Positions 48,501-60,625 of a stretch of DNA of 64,000 nt are shown one piece after another. This DNA is from Trichoplax sp. H2 (lineage: Eukaryota; Placozoa; Uniplacotomia; Trichoplacea). Where the stretch lies: positions 806,001-870,000 of the forward strand of contig NOWV01000015.1 in the NCBI GenBank assembly GCA_003344405.1, written 5' to 3'. The translations under genes were made by a program, and so were the position numbers. Every line of letters starts with the position of its first letter. Position 1 is the first letter of the stretch. The notes under the pieces are model-generated. The model had not been told where the DNA came from, ran no database searches, and worked only from the letters and a program-made list of their open reading frames with translations.

Positions 48501-50378
48501 TCAGAATAATAATTGCTTTTTCAACAACGTTATTTGCTGATCATTAAATTGATATAAACCAGGATAATGTAATCGTTCAATTTCTAATTGTTTCATTAAT
48601 AATTTTATGGCCAATTGGGCGTCTTCTCCTTGCAAATGGAATCGATCAGCTTTTTCACTTTGGTTTAATTTCTTATAATCGGATAAGTAATATGCAGCTA
48701 AATTGAAATGATGGCCTTGCCAGTAACCACTTAAATTTTGATCCTTAGCGCCACATTGAAATCGAAATGAAATTGGCATATAAGCCATCTTACCAGGGAA
48801 ACATCTCTTTCTAACATTTTCCATTAAATCCAAGGGGAAATTTAAATGTAAGTTATCATATTGCAGTATAATTGAGTTGCCATTACGAATGGATGATAGT
48901 ACAGTATTTAAAGCAGATCTCCTAGCATACAATAATCTTTCAAGGCTTATTTCCACAAATTGATACCTTTTAAGACTGCTATCGTATAACTGAGTTTGTA
49001 ATTGTACACTAGCTTTCGATGAACCAACAACCATTAATGTAAATTGGTCGTCATGAGTATGGTTATAATAACGTTCAAGTTGCCTTAAAAAAAATCGAAA
49101 TGCATTAATATTTTCATTGGCAATCATAATAACAATATAAACGTGAACTTTGTTATTCCACTGTAAATCGACAAGATTACATATTTTATCTGTACTACGA
49201 TATTTATATAAATATTCCGAGATGCGATAGAGCGGCTTTCTAAATTTTTCTTTAATGATAATATCGACTAGATAACGACTTCCACGCGCACGATCTGATT
49301 TCTGTTCAACACCATGGACATGAACTAATTCAAATTTCCCTTTATTTTTTTTATTAATATGATTTAGAAGTGATTCAACTATGCGGTAAGCTTCTTCTTT
49401 CTCGAATTCATGAATGGAATTGCTGACATCATTTTTACTGGCGACAGGATTAAATCTTCCATAGATCTGATGCTGAATAGTGGATAAATAATACATAATG
49501 TTCACTACGTTAACACTCCGTTCAGGTGGTACTACATAGCTTGGACGACCATAAGAGCAGAATTTTAATGCTTCATCCAGATAACGTCGATTTAATCGTG
49601 GTAATAAATGGAAACTTTGATTGAATTTAGCAAGTTGTTCTAGCGACTTAATTGCAATCGTTGGTGTTCGAGGAGAAGTTGAATTGACTGTTGGACTATG
49701 ATGGCGTGAAATTTTGATATAATTGGAAGGTAATGAGATAGATCGTCGCGATATAGTATGATATGTATTGGATGGATCAGTTCGAGACATTTTCCAACCG
49801 ACCTTGATAAATCCTCGACCAGTGGCACGTGTATGTAAAGCTTCGATCCAATATTTTCTTCTACTATCTAAACGGATAAAATTGGAAATTTGTTGATGTT
49901 GTTGCTTATTTTGCTTAGATTGGAATAATCGATAGTCGACTTGAGCAATTTTTTTAGCATTATCAGGATTAGTATCGTGACTAAGCCATAGCTCAGCACC
50001 ATCATCAGCAACGATAGCAAATTGATAATAGGATGTCACTTCAGGATGGATATAGCCGAAAATTCTTTGGCCATGACTACCGCCATCAAATTGCGATTGG
50101 AATTGATCAATGGCTTGACAAACGGTTGGATTATGAGGGAAAGTCGATAGTTTTCTTAAATCGCCTATATGATTAAGACAGTTATCGCTACTTTCCCAAC
50201 GATACAAGCATAAATTGCCTCTTGTATTAACTTCTTGAACGTTTCCTTCATGGCATTGACAATAAGGCATTGAAATTAGATCTTGAGCTCGATTAAATTC
50301 TCGCGTGTAGAGTACTATTAAATATAAAATGCCAATCGATAATAGGATAACCAATTTACTCTTACTAATCTTGGTCAT
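48501..50378 (-). CDS. B4GALNT3/4: PA14-domain beta-1,4-N-acetylgalactosaminyltransferase, copy 1
   Basis: A Golgi enzyme of the B4GALNT3/4 type, which adds GalNAc to GlcNAc to build LacdiNAc on glycans. The 625-residue frame is a single exon. It is a type II membrane protein: short basic tail (MTKISKSK), anchor at residues 9-24 (LVILLSIGILYLIVLY), then a lumenal stem. A PA14 module at about 90-200 contains GQRIFGYIHPEVTSYYQFAI and ADDGAELWLS, very close to vertebrate B4GALNT4. A central region (about 270-400) holds the Cys/Pro motif SYGRPSYVVP and RGSRYLVDIIIKEK. The C-terminal chondroitin-GalNAc-transferase-like domain (about 400-605) contains NVRKRCFPGKMAYMPISFRF, GYWQGHHFNL and the QGED acidic motif (583-586) equivalent to GGEDWEL, although the following Trp is Ala. 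The usual DxD-like site reads QYDNLHL. Lack of introns is unusual for this window. Confidence 0.9.
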   Translation of the reverse strand: MTKISKSKLVILLSIGILYLIVLYTREFNRAQDLISMPYCQCHEGNVQEVNTRGNLCLYRWESSDNCLNHIGDLRKLSTFPHNPTVCQAIDQFQSQFDGGSHGQRIFGYIHPEVTSYYQFAIVADDGAELWLSHDTNPDNAKKIAQVDYRLFQSKQNKQQHQQISNFIRLDSRRKYWIEALHTRATGRGFIKVGWKMSRTDPSNTYHTISRRSISLPSNYIKISRHHSPTVNSTSPRTPTIAIKSLEQLAKFNQSFHLLPRLNRRYLDEALKFCSYGRPSYVVPPERSVNVVNIMYYLSTIQHQIYGRFNPVASKNDVSNSIHEFEKEEAYRIVESLLNHINKKNKGKFELVHVHGVEQKSDRARGSRYLVDIIIKEKFRKPLYRISEYLYKYRSTDKICNLVDLQWNNKVHVYIVIMIANENINAFRFFLRQLERYYNHTHDDQFTLMVVGSSKASVQLQTQLYDSSLKRYQFVEISLERLLYARRSALNTVLSSIRNGNSIILQYDNLHLNFPLDLMENVRKRCFPGKMAYMPISFRFQCGAKDQNLSGYWQGHHFNLAAYYLSDYKKLNQSEKADRFHLQGEDAQLAIKLLMKQLEIERLHYPGLYQFNDQQITLLKKQLLF

Positions 50379-50611
50379 GACGACTGTTTGGCTTGATGCT
50401 TTGATGATCTCGGTAAGAATAAGTTTAAAATTGAATAATTATCCTTTCACATACGTCGTTTATGAAATGGACAAGCTGAAGGATTCAATTTAATTCATGG
50501 TTACTACCACTTTGTCATTCTTGCTAAATCCAAGCGATCATAACGTAAAATCTACTGCAATCTACTCAAAAATTGAAGAAATAAAAAATAGAGCCAATCA
50601 GTCACAGTTAT
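50379..50611. other. 5' flank of B4GALNT-like gene 1
   Basis: Short presumed promoter region up to the solo LTR. There is no GTAC island here, unlike the promoters of the alternating genes to the left. Confidence 0.45.
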
Positions 50612-50616
50612 ACTGT

Positions 50617-51168
50617 TGTAATGTAACTTAGTATTGTGATTGTAGACTGTTAGCCATGTTTAGTATAATATATGGTAGATATTTATCCTAAGAGATATTT
50701 GGTAGCCATAACTATAGACTGTAGTGGTATAAACTCTATGCTAGAGTACAAATGACTATATACAGTAAGGTGTTGAGTTATTAATAAGGTTCTAGGTAAA
50801 AATAGAATCGTAAATCATATATTAGGATATGGTTAATTTATTGTACTTTGGTCGGTGTGAATAATGTCTACATAAATACTGTATTCGTATCCATATCAAA
50901 TTAATGATAGTCCGCAGTAGAATAGTGTTACTAAGAATAATTTAACCATGTGTAAAATAAGGTAAAAGGTTGCCATGCGGATTGTAGCTGCCAATGTTAC
51001 GAAAAGTATAAAAGCATGCAACTTTCGATTATTCTGTTCGTTCGTTGTAGAAGTCTTTAGTAGTAGTATTCGGCTAGAGTAGAACTGTGTGTAGTTAATC
51101 TTTGTATACGATTCAATAAAGCCCTAATTTTTCTAAAATTGGGAATTTCGTGATCGGTATATATCACA
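50617..51168 (+). mobile_element. Solo LTR of a retrotransposon
   Basis: A 552-bp element that starts TGTAATG and ends TATATATCACA, so it has TG..CA (TGT..ACA) ends. It is flanked on both sides by the 5-bp target duplication ACTGT (50612-50616 and 51169-51173). It contains a promoter-like TATAAAAG (51007-51014) and, about 100 bp later, AATAAA (51115-51120), in the usual U3-R-U5 order. No internal retrotransposon region or second LTR is adjacent, so it is a solo LTR. A 5-bp duplication fits Ty3/gypsy, BEL/Pao or Ty1/copia elements; the family cannot be set. It lies about 240 bp upstream of the copy 1 glycosyltransferase start codon. Confidence 0.8.
51007..51014 (+). promoter_or_regulatory. TATA box of the solo LTR
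   Basis: TATAAAAG about 390 bp into the LTR, followed by AATAAA at 51115, as in an LTR promoter and polyadenylation pair. Confidence 0.6.
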
Positions 51169-51173
51169 ACTGT

Positions 51174-53869
51174 ACTAGTATGTACACAGAGAAATAATAG
51201 CAGCAATTCTACAGATATTTTTTAACTACATTATTGAAGTCATGTATAGAATAGAAAAGGGAAGAAAAATGCTATAGTTAGAGTAGGATAATTCATTGGA
51301 AAAAGAACAAGGTCATTAATGTTTGATCTGGTTGAACAATAAAAATCAAAACAAAAACTAGTAATTCTGCTGATTCTCTAATACAAGAAATGAAAGAAAG
51401 GAAATAAAAAGAATAAATATCTTTAATTCTACTGAACTTTACCTACAATTACGACATAACATGGCCTAAATCGAGTTGTTCTATTCAATTTTGTATGACT
51501 GAATAATGATTATCTGACTTGAATAGATTTAGCTATCCAAAACAAAATTGAATTATCAAGGGTATTTTTCCATATAAAGTTTTCAATGTCTTTTGCTTTT
51601 CTTCCCTACTATTTTAACGTAAATCAGGATAAATTAATCATCAACGGCGTTTACTGTATTTGACATTCGACCCAACTATCACAAGACTACAAGAAGCATT
51701 TCAAATAGGATTAATTGTAGCTTATTTCCTCTTCATCAGATAGCAATCGGGTAAGAGAAACGGACAAAAATCATTGTTGAACAGAGAGTACAGTAGTAGT
51801 CAATTTTTCTTTCATTCGCTTTCTCTCTCTCTCGTGGTAAAAGGTTTTTAAACGCTATAACATTGAAACAGGGTGTAACTTATACTTTATTTAGTCGATC
51901 CATTAGGCATGAAATAATGCTAACCGATTGATTGGCTGTGCATAAGATGTCATTGAAATTCTTGGAATTTTACGAGAACAATTTTGTAATTCAATTAGTG
52001 AATAACATTTAGCAATACGAAAGAGATGGCTGTAGTTTAGCGTTGGTCTTCGCCAATAACCAGATTGATACTGTAACGAATTTGATGATAGTTTTATCAT
52101 TTTGATACTATCCTAATGTAGATTAAATAACAGCAAAGGTTATTTTCATTGATCTATCTACTAAAATTTTCGGTTAGTCTAAAATGTATTGATGTTAACC
52201 TATACCCAAAGAATGACATTTGGCAATAGATTTAAATATTTTTTTCAATGAAAATAAATTACTTTAGATGGACAACAACTTTTGCTAACGATACTTTATG
52301 TTGACGATATTGGGTGTTAATTTAGTTGGGGTGATTCAATTGGGAAAGGTATGATGATCGATACCATAAAATACAAAAAAAGAAAGATGCCCTGTCGGTC
52401 GATTAGCATTGATATAAGGCCTATCGTATTTGCCAACATGGTTAGAACTCCAAACAAAATTACATCAAAACGGCCAACATCAAAGAAAAAGTGCTGAGCC
52501 TTTAACAACTACCGATTGTTCATGGCCACTTCGTCACGTAGACTGATAGTATAGCGGTTTTCAAGTTCTTTATGGGATTTTAATGACTGTTGAGGCTATC
52601 GATTTCCACGATGAAAATCACAATTAGAATGTTTCAAAATAGAAACGGGAGACATTTATCGATCGAAAAATTCAATGATAAATGATGGTGATAAAGTCGA
52701 TATTAATAAAGTTATAAAATGACTACCGTTATTCTAGCAAGATTTTTTTAGGTAGACAATATGACTAGTTTTGCTGACTGAGATTGTTACAGTCTTTAAA
52801 GTAAAATAATTCTATATCGCTATCCCATTAAGGCTATGGTAGCGGAAACAGAATAGGCTATAAGTATGACATCGATTAACGTATATCAGGGATAGCGTAG
52901 GATAGTTGACTGCCTATCGATGTTGTCAAGTGAATAAGAACTCATTTTATCGTTAGGAAAACTTTGGCCAGAGACTTTAAGAGAAAAGGTTATTTAACGG
53001 TTATCTATCGCTATGATAGAACGCAAAAGGATAGTACTTAAAGTATTTTTCTTACTTACATGTAATATTGAATATTGTATAAAATGTTCAAGCAGAAAAA
53101 TTGAAGAATTCAAGACAAGCGAGATGGGGCAAAACGGACGACCGGTAAACCCTTGGCGTACGACTATCTTTTCCACTGTTAATTTTTCTTTGAAGTCTTT
53201 TTTTCTCCTTTTCTTCCTTTCTTTAATACGCTAGAGTAGCCTAACGCAAGTGATTGAAAAGTATTTAGTCGTTATACTACCATTAATTATATATTAGTGT
53301 TGGCTAACAGTAGGTGAAGAAGACAATCAAAGTTATTACGATAACAAGGGCGTTCAGATTAAAAGAAAAGAATACAGTTATTTTTTTCCTGCTCTTTTTT
53401 AACTCAGTAAAATAACATTAGGGTAATATCCTTATTATAATGTTAATGCATAAAACTAACAAAGGTATTATCCATTTTTCTACTCTTCTAATTGTATTGT
53501 TGTATCCAATTTTATTTGCATAAATAATGCCAAGCAAAGCGATCCAAATGAATAGATGATTATTGACAACTTTTTTACTAGCACAGTGGACAGATGACTC
53601 ACAACTTGGTCAATAAACTGCAGTTGTTCTTATTAATATCAATTGCTGGCATTAAAGCCTATCAAGGTATAATTCATCGCTAACGTCAATAAAAACCATA
53701 TGCCACAGACAATGATGTTCTAGCAGTAATTTATACCACTACAAGTCCATCATGATCTCAGCGTGCTTTCTTGGAGCTCTTTGATGATATCAAGAATATT
53801 TTCTCACCCCGTCGACGAAAATAATATTCAAAATGGTTGATTGCTACTGTTAACCCATTTCATCCCAGA
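51174..53869. other. Gene-poor AT-rich region
   Basis: No recognisable gene. Short frames at 51903-52100 (-), 52317-52508 (-, hydrophobic) and 53013-53234 (+) have no known domain and no splice partners that I could find. A CT-dinucleotide run lies at 51822-51834. Confidence 0.45.
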
Positions 53870-56140
53870 TGATAGAACCCATTCTACACCTTGGCCTCGC
53901 TAAACTACCTTACGAAATAATGAGTATATTCTTTCTTCAATCACTTCCTTACCAATCCATGATCCATAAACCGTTATCGAGTTCATTTACGGAAATGAAA
54001 TTGCGCTTTCCCTACATTGGAATTTACACGTAGAACTATCAATTCCGTCATTAGACGTGTACGGAAATGATCACTATACAGTATAATTAATGCTTCTTTA
54101 TCGACCATGTCCTTGTCAATCTAGGATCATCATACTAGATCACTAATGCTTCTTTTAATAATTCATTAGACTGTTGGCGAGTTTATTTACAGAAATGAAA
54201 TTACTTCCTTCCTACGTTGTATTTTATGCGTATGTAGAACTGTAAATTTCATCTCTGAATGTGTCAGAAAATCCTACTGTATCATTTATGCTCCTTGTTC
54301 AACCCCTGCCTTACCAATAAATAATCCAAAAGTAGTTATCGAGCCTATTTACGGAAAGAGAATTTCTTTCTTACTACACATTAGAACGATAACTTATACT
54401 ACTAGATGTGTATAGAAATAATCATGATAGAATCCACCATACTCCTTCATCCATCTCTTCTTTGCCAGTAAACAATCCATAAGACTGTTATGAAATTGAC
54501 TTCTTCCTCTATTACAAGGCGTCATACTTTAGTTTATGATTATAAATTCTATCCGTATATGTATAATTTATATGCCCCTTCTTCAATCGCTTATTAGCCA
54601 ATACATAATATAGAAGACCGTTATCAAGTATGGAAATGAAATTGGTTTTCTGCCATGTTGTAGTTTATGTAGATTATAGCGTATGGATAGAAATGGTGAT
54701 CATCAAACTCACGCTCTCTTTTTAATTACATCCTTGTCAATGAGCGTATAGGATCCATAACGCTGCTATCGAGTCCATTGATGAATACGAAATGGCTTCT
54801 TTTAGAACCTAAAGCTTATTCCCACCCCGCTGAGCTAGAGGAACAGATTATATATAACAATCATTTCTATCACAATACGACATACGTATTCGCATGTCTG
54901 GAAATGATGATCATCACGCGCTGTCTTCCATAAATTCTTTACCAATAACTAATCGATAACACTACTATAAAGTGGCTTTATGGCAATCAAGTTGCTTTCT
55001 TCTAATCCGCTAATCCAATCGATTACTTTATAAACCACTTTACCACTTTGTGCACGTGAAAATAATAATTAACATACAACACTCTTTCTTTCAAAGCACT
55101 TTCTTGGCAATAAACTTATCAATGCTATCGAGTTTATTTACAGCTGTGAAATTGCTTCTTTCTCTTCAATTAATCCAATGACATTGTAAGCTACTATAGC
55201 ACGATACTCTTTCTTCCAAGCTACTATCCTAGCAATAAATGGCCAACGACTTGCTATCGTATTCATTGACGGCAATAAAACTGCCTCTTTCTGTCCTGTG
55301 ATCCAATAGATTATAAACTATTCTACCACTTTATGTGAATGAAAAGAATGAACAAGTAACACTTTCTTTCAAGCAACTATCCTGATAAAAAAAAGTTACC
55401 AGCAACATTGCTATCGAGTTTATTGACGACAGTGAAATTGCTTCTTTCTATCCTCTTGATAGATTATAAACTAATCTACCACTCTATGTACGTATGAAAA
55501 GTAAGAACAAACAAACTCTTTCTTTCAAGCTACTATCCTGGCAATAAATTGCCAATAACCCTGCTATCAAGTTCATTAACGACATTAAAAATTGCTTCTT
55601 ACTATTCTGTTGATCCGATAGACTATAAACTACTATATCTTGAATGCTTATGAAAATAATAACCACCCTTTCTCCCAAATCGCTAATCATGGCAATAAAT
55701 TATCAACAACCCTGGAATCAAGTCCGTGTACAGAATTAAAAATGGCCCACTTCATTTTCGTTGATCCAACTGACGACTCTAGATACCATCTAATGAGTGT
55801 GTAGTGTAGGCGAAGAGAAATGACAGAGGAACAGACTAAATACCTTATTCCTTCCTCAATTGATTCAGTCTATTACCTTACAAGTAGCTACTCGCATAAC
55901 ATGAAAATAATCATCACTAAAAACGTATTGAACTTACAACGTATACGGAAATTCAGCAGGCAATTGCTGTTTAATGGATCCAATGAATCCTTTCCACACA
56001 ATTTTAGCTACCACACGCAATCGATCTTCGCACAATGCTTTTCCCCTAACTAAATCTTGACAATAAAATGTCAATAATACGATCATAGAGTTCATAGGCC
56101 GGAATAAAAAATTGGCCTAGGACGACGATAACTTCTGCTT
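53870..56140. repeat. Degenerate tandem-repeat family 1
   Basis: About a dozen diverged direct copies with a period of roughly 130-200 bp. The recognisable core is GCTATCGAGTTCATTGACG followed by (A)n TGAAATTGCTTCTTTCT, then AGATTATAAACTA, CCACTTTATG and GAAAATAAT, with ACTCTTTCTTTCAAGC and TGGCAATAAA before the next core. Cores lie near 53971, 54173, 54335, 54488, 54621, 54768, 54960, 55123, 55253, 55411, 55562 and 55700. The copies at 55120-55680 are the most alike. Open frames here (for example 55820-56053) are short and family-inconsistent. Confidence 0.8.
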
Positions 56141-56149
56141 TAGTTGATA

Positions 56150-59100
56150 TAATTGAACGTACTTCTTGTTTTAACACTTAAAATTTATCCACTGTCAAGT
56201 GTAATAATAAGCTGGCCTCAATGTAAAAATATCATTGGACAACATAATATAAATATACTCATCCTACATGACAATGACTTAATTGGATTCTACTTTATTT
56301 TTCTTCTATACTCAAGTTCAATATTAGGATTAAGATTCACAATATAACTTATTCTTAATCATGAGTTCTTTCAGTCGTGAATGATAATAAACACCTCATT
56401 GATCAAATTTTAAATAGGTCGAAAAATGATATCATGAATGGTACATTAATTTCCAACAGCTTATGATGTCGTTGGAATGGAATCAATTTCATCGCTACTC
56501 GGGTTCAATATTAGGATTGAAACTCCTAAGATAAATCTTTTGCCAATCAACCAAATTGGTCAACGATAAAATCATGAGGATAAACAATTGATTGACTCAC
56601 TGTTGAACAGTGTAGATTATCCTTCATTCACTTGGATAATTTACAATGTTTCAATAGCATTTTTTTTTTCTACGTTAATAATCAAGTTCAATGTTGGATT
56701 TAAAATTCTTCGCGTACGTTAATTTATAATCGGCATAATCTGCCTGGGATAGCTATAAGAATAGAGCTAACAATTCATGAATTTATTGTACCGATATTTC
56801 TATCCTTCTGCGGTATTAATTCGGATCGTTTACAACAATTTCATTTGGCTCTACTCTCCATTTCTTCAAAGTTAACAAGTTTAATCCCTAGAATGTTATT
56901 ATATACCATTATTTATGAACTGGCTACAGTACCGGTATTTAACGGTATATCATTTTCTCATCTACTCCGATATTTTACAAGGATTTTCTCATAGTTGATT
57001 TTGTCCAGTTTTCTTTAATGCTAAAGTGGAATATTAACATCAAGATTTATAGGCCGTAATTTATTAACTCCCTATTTAATGATCTATCTTCCCTCATCTA
57101 CTCTGATGGTTTACAATGATTTAATAGATTCTACCCTCTCTTTCCTCAATGCTAAAATTGAATATTAGGATCAAGGTTCATAGTATTTATCGTCTTGCTA
57201 TTTAATGGTATATCGTCCTCATTAACCGTGATGGTTTACAATGATTTAATTACTTCTACCCTCTTTTTCTCAATGCTAAAATTCAATATTAGTATTAAAA
57301 TTCGTGCAATTCATCAATTTGCTGCTTTGTGGTATAGTCCTTTTTCATCCACTGCAGTGCTTACAATAATTTAATTGTTTTCAACCTTATTTTCTTCAAT
57401 AGTAAAGTTCAACACTAGGGTTAAGATTGATGGGATAATAATATGTTTCTAATCGACATGATTTAGAAAGGACAAGTGATGGGAACTCGTAAACAATTCG
57501 TGAATTTAATGAACGTTTAACCTTATATTTATCCCCTTCCATTCGAATAGTTTATACAGATTTTAATTGGATTCCATTCTATTTTTTATTACTCAAGTTC
57601 AATATTAGGATTGCGAATCATAGCATAATTTATTTCCAAAGGAAGTAATTTGTCAGGAATTACTCATAAGTAAATAATAAACAGTTCATTAACTTACGTT
57701 TAAACAGCCTTCCTTCTGCTTTATTTGCACGCGTTGTTTACAATTTTAAAATGATTTCCATGAAATCCATTTTATTTTCTTCAATATCTCGATACAATAT
57801 CAGAATTAAATGCTTATAGTATCATTTATTTCTAGAATAGGCCAACTTGCCAAGGGAGAACTTATATGAGCATTTACTCGTTTAAGTTACTGCTTAACGG
57901 TATATCTTAATCCTAGATGCACTTGAAGGGTTTATAATGATTCAGTTGGATTTTACTCCATTTTCTTCAATTTGAATATAAGAGTTAAAACCCTTGGTAT
58001 AATTCATTTTGAATTAATGTGGCCCGATAAGGATAAGTCAAATGACCACCTTTGATGCTTTACGAACTCCGTGTTAATAGCCTATTTTACGCCTAGATTT
58101 ATTTGCAGAAAAATGACAATGACTTAAATGGACACTACTCTCTTGGCATTCATATTCTAGTTCTATATTAGGGTTATGATTTATGACCTAATTAATTTTG
58201 CGTGATACAAACTGACATAACTGAATAAGTCATAAAAACATCATTAGTGATTCATTGATTAATAAGACTATTTATTAGTGGCTTATGACTCACTGATTAC
58301 TAAGATCACCCATTAACAGTTTACTACAGATAGTTTAATATTTTAGCTTAGATCTACATGCAGAATTGACAACAATTTAATTTGATTCTACTCTGTTGAC
58401 TTAAATTCCCAAGGACTAATAAGATTCAAGGCCTGATTGAATTTTAATCGATACAAAATGACAAGTCATAATAAGATCATTACCGATTTACTGAATCTGT
58501 GTTTCATTAATGGCTTACTTTAATTTACACGTACTTGTAGTATACGAGTGTGTAACAATAATTTCATCGGGCTCTACTCATTGACTTTAATGTTGAAGTT
58601 CTTTAGTAGGGTTAAGACTTATGATGTAATTGATTTTTAATCGAAACAAGGATATGTCATCCGAATATGCTTGCTAAATATTTTTATCTCATGGCCTATT
58701 TTAACTGAAGATACGCGTACACTCATATTATTTACAACAGTTTATTAATAAGAGCCTACTCTACTGACTTAATTATTCAAGTTCTACCTTGAATGCACTA
58801 GTATTAGGTTTCATGACATGGCTGATTAGCAATAGATATAAACGAACAATGTATAATAGACTTTTTTAGCCTAGATTTACTAGTAGAATTGACAAGGATT
58901 TTAATGGATTCTACTCTATTGACTTTAATATTCAAGTTCTATATTACGGTTAAAATTTATGCCCTAATTGATTTTAATTAACGTAATCCAATAAAAATAA
59001 ATCAGAAGAACATTATCAACAGCTCATTAATTTAATGCCTAGTTATATGTACTATAGCGTATATAAATATTACCGCGAGTAGTTGACAACGATTTTAATT

Positions 59101-59480
59101 GGATTCTACTCTATTTCAATTAATGCTAAGTTAAATATTAGCATTAATGCTCATAGCGTTGTTCATTAGCAATCAATATTGTTCTATCAGATTCATTAGA
59201 AGCCCACTTATTTTTTAACAGCTTAAGTCAAATATTAGGATTATTACGTAGCTCATTATTAATCAATATCATCTGATAACCATAAATCATAGGTATATTC
59301 GCGTACTAAGCATAACACGATCTAATAGTTTCATACTACGCTAAACAAATTTGCATACATTATGGCATTATGCCTAATTGGGTTCTACTATTATTTTCTT
59401 AATACTACAATTTCAATATTAAGATAAAGACTCATAGTGCAATTAATTTCTAATCGGCACCTTCCGATAAGTTATAAGAA
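56150..59480. repeat. Degenerate tandem-repeat family 2
   Basis: A second, unrelated repeat with roughly 18-19 diverged copies spaced about 100-200 bp. The core reads TCAAGTTCAATATTAGGATT, then AAGATTCATAG and TAATTTATTTTTAATCG. It is often preceded by GGATTCTACTCTATTTTCTT and followed by ACAAGTCAT and a TTCATT stretch. Examples lie at 56313, 56502, 56682, 57163, 57279, 57403, 57595, 57789, 58148, 58592, 58931, 59222 and 59406. Age, judged by divergence, is considerable. Confidence 0.8.
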
Positions 59481-59552
59481 CGTTATAAATAATTCAATGA
59501 CGGACTCTTTCATGATACTGTTTGTACTGAACAGTATATTAATGCTTTCCGA

Positions 59553-60105
59553 ACACCATTCTTGATGATCGCATAGCCCGTACTATCAAAGGAGTATAAG
59601 AAACTTGCAAACGTGTATTGAAAATAACTGATCATGACCGCAAACCATAAGGATAATTGCATAGCCGTAATGTACTATCAAAAGAGTATAAGAAACCTGT
59701 AAACATGCATTGAAATAACTGATCATGGTCGTAAACCATGATTGGAGACTACATAGTCGCAGTGTACTTTCAAAGGACCACAAGTTAGCCTGCAAACATG
59801 CATTAAAAATAACATAACTGATCATGGCCGTAAACCATAATTGATGATTGCATAGCCACAGTGTACTTTCAAAGGAGCATAAGAAACCTGCAAACATGTA
59901 TTGAAAAATAACATAACTGATCATGACCGTGTACCGTAATTGATGATTGCATAGCCACAGTATACTTTCAAAGGAACATAAGAAACCTGCATACATGTAT
60001 TGAAAATAATGGATCAAGGCCGCAAATTATAACTGACGATCGCATAGCCACAATACACTATCGAAGGAGCATAAAAAATCTGCAAACATGTATTGAAAAT
60101 AACTA
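59553..60105. repeat. Tandem-repeat family 3, six copies
   Basis: Six direct copies of an 88-99 bp unit. The marker GCATAG/ACATAG lies at 59571, 59659, 59751, 59850, 59949 and 60042. The unit reads TTGATGATTGCATAGCCACA, GTGTACTTTCAAAGGA, CATAAGAAACCTGCAAACAT, GTATTGAAAATAACTGATCA and TGACCGTAAACCATAA. The two 99-bp periods keep a minus-strand frame open (59586-60017), which explains that 143-residue frame. Confidence 0.9.
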
Positions 60106-60219
60106 CTTTACAAGTAATCAACTACTAAGGTTTTCTTTCTCGTGATTGACTATCGTATGGTACCAGCTAGCTATTCTCTGATTGATCATTTTCCAGGCAA
60201 TCGGTAGGTTAGCTAAAGC

Positions 60220-60625
60220 ATCAAATTGTAATACATAATGGATGAAAGCAAAGGATTTAACTGTTCAGTAGGTGTCAAAACTGTATTACTGTATTTCCTT
60301 CTCATCATTGATTATAAATTAAGTAAAATATTCAATTGCATCATCAGAATTATACAACGACTGAAATTTAATAGGATCTTTTTAATCATTTCTATCAAAA
60401 ATGATATTGTATTGGCTTTGCTATTTCTTGCTTATCATTTACTGTATAGTTAGTAGAACAGCTAAAATATCAGATTGTTCTTACATAATGGACAGAAAGC
60501 GAAGGATTTAACTACTCATTAAGTAACGAAACCGTCATTTCTTTCTCATGGAGTATAAATTAAGCAGAATGTTCAATTACTGTATCAGAATTATACATTA
60601 GCTGAAATAATTCGGTAATAGAACA
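60220..60625. repeat. Two-copy 250-bp direct repeat
   Basis: Copies start near 60220 and 60470. They share CATAATGGA, AAAGC(A/G)AAGGATTTAACT, TTTCTTTCTCAT-like sequence, TATAAATTAAG, AATTATACA and GCTGAAAT. Confidence 0.75.

Noticed and set aside
52317-52508. Hydrophobic 63-codon minus-strand frame
   Set aside because: Hydrophobicity follows from T-rich sequence; no other exons or motifs support a membrane protein gene.
53013-53234. 73-codon plus-strand frame
   Set aside because: Overlaps an antisense frame, ends in a low-complexity hydrophobic run, and has no family resemblance or splice partner.
59586-60017. 143-codon minus-strand open frame
   Set aside because: It is a translation of the six-copy tandem repeat; the frame is kept open by 99-bp periods, with no start-context or domain support.
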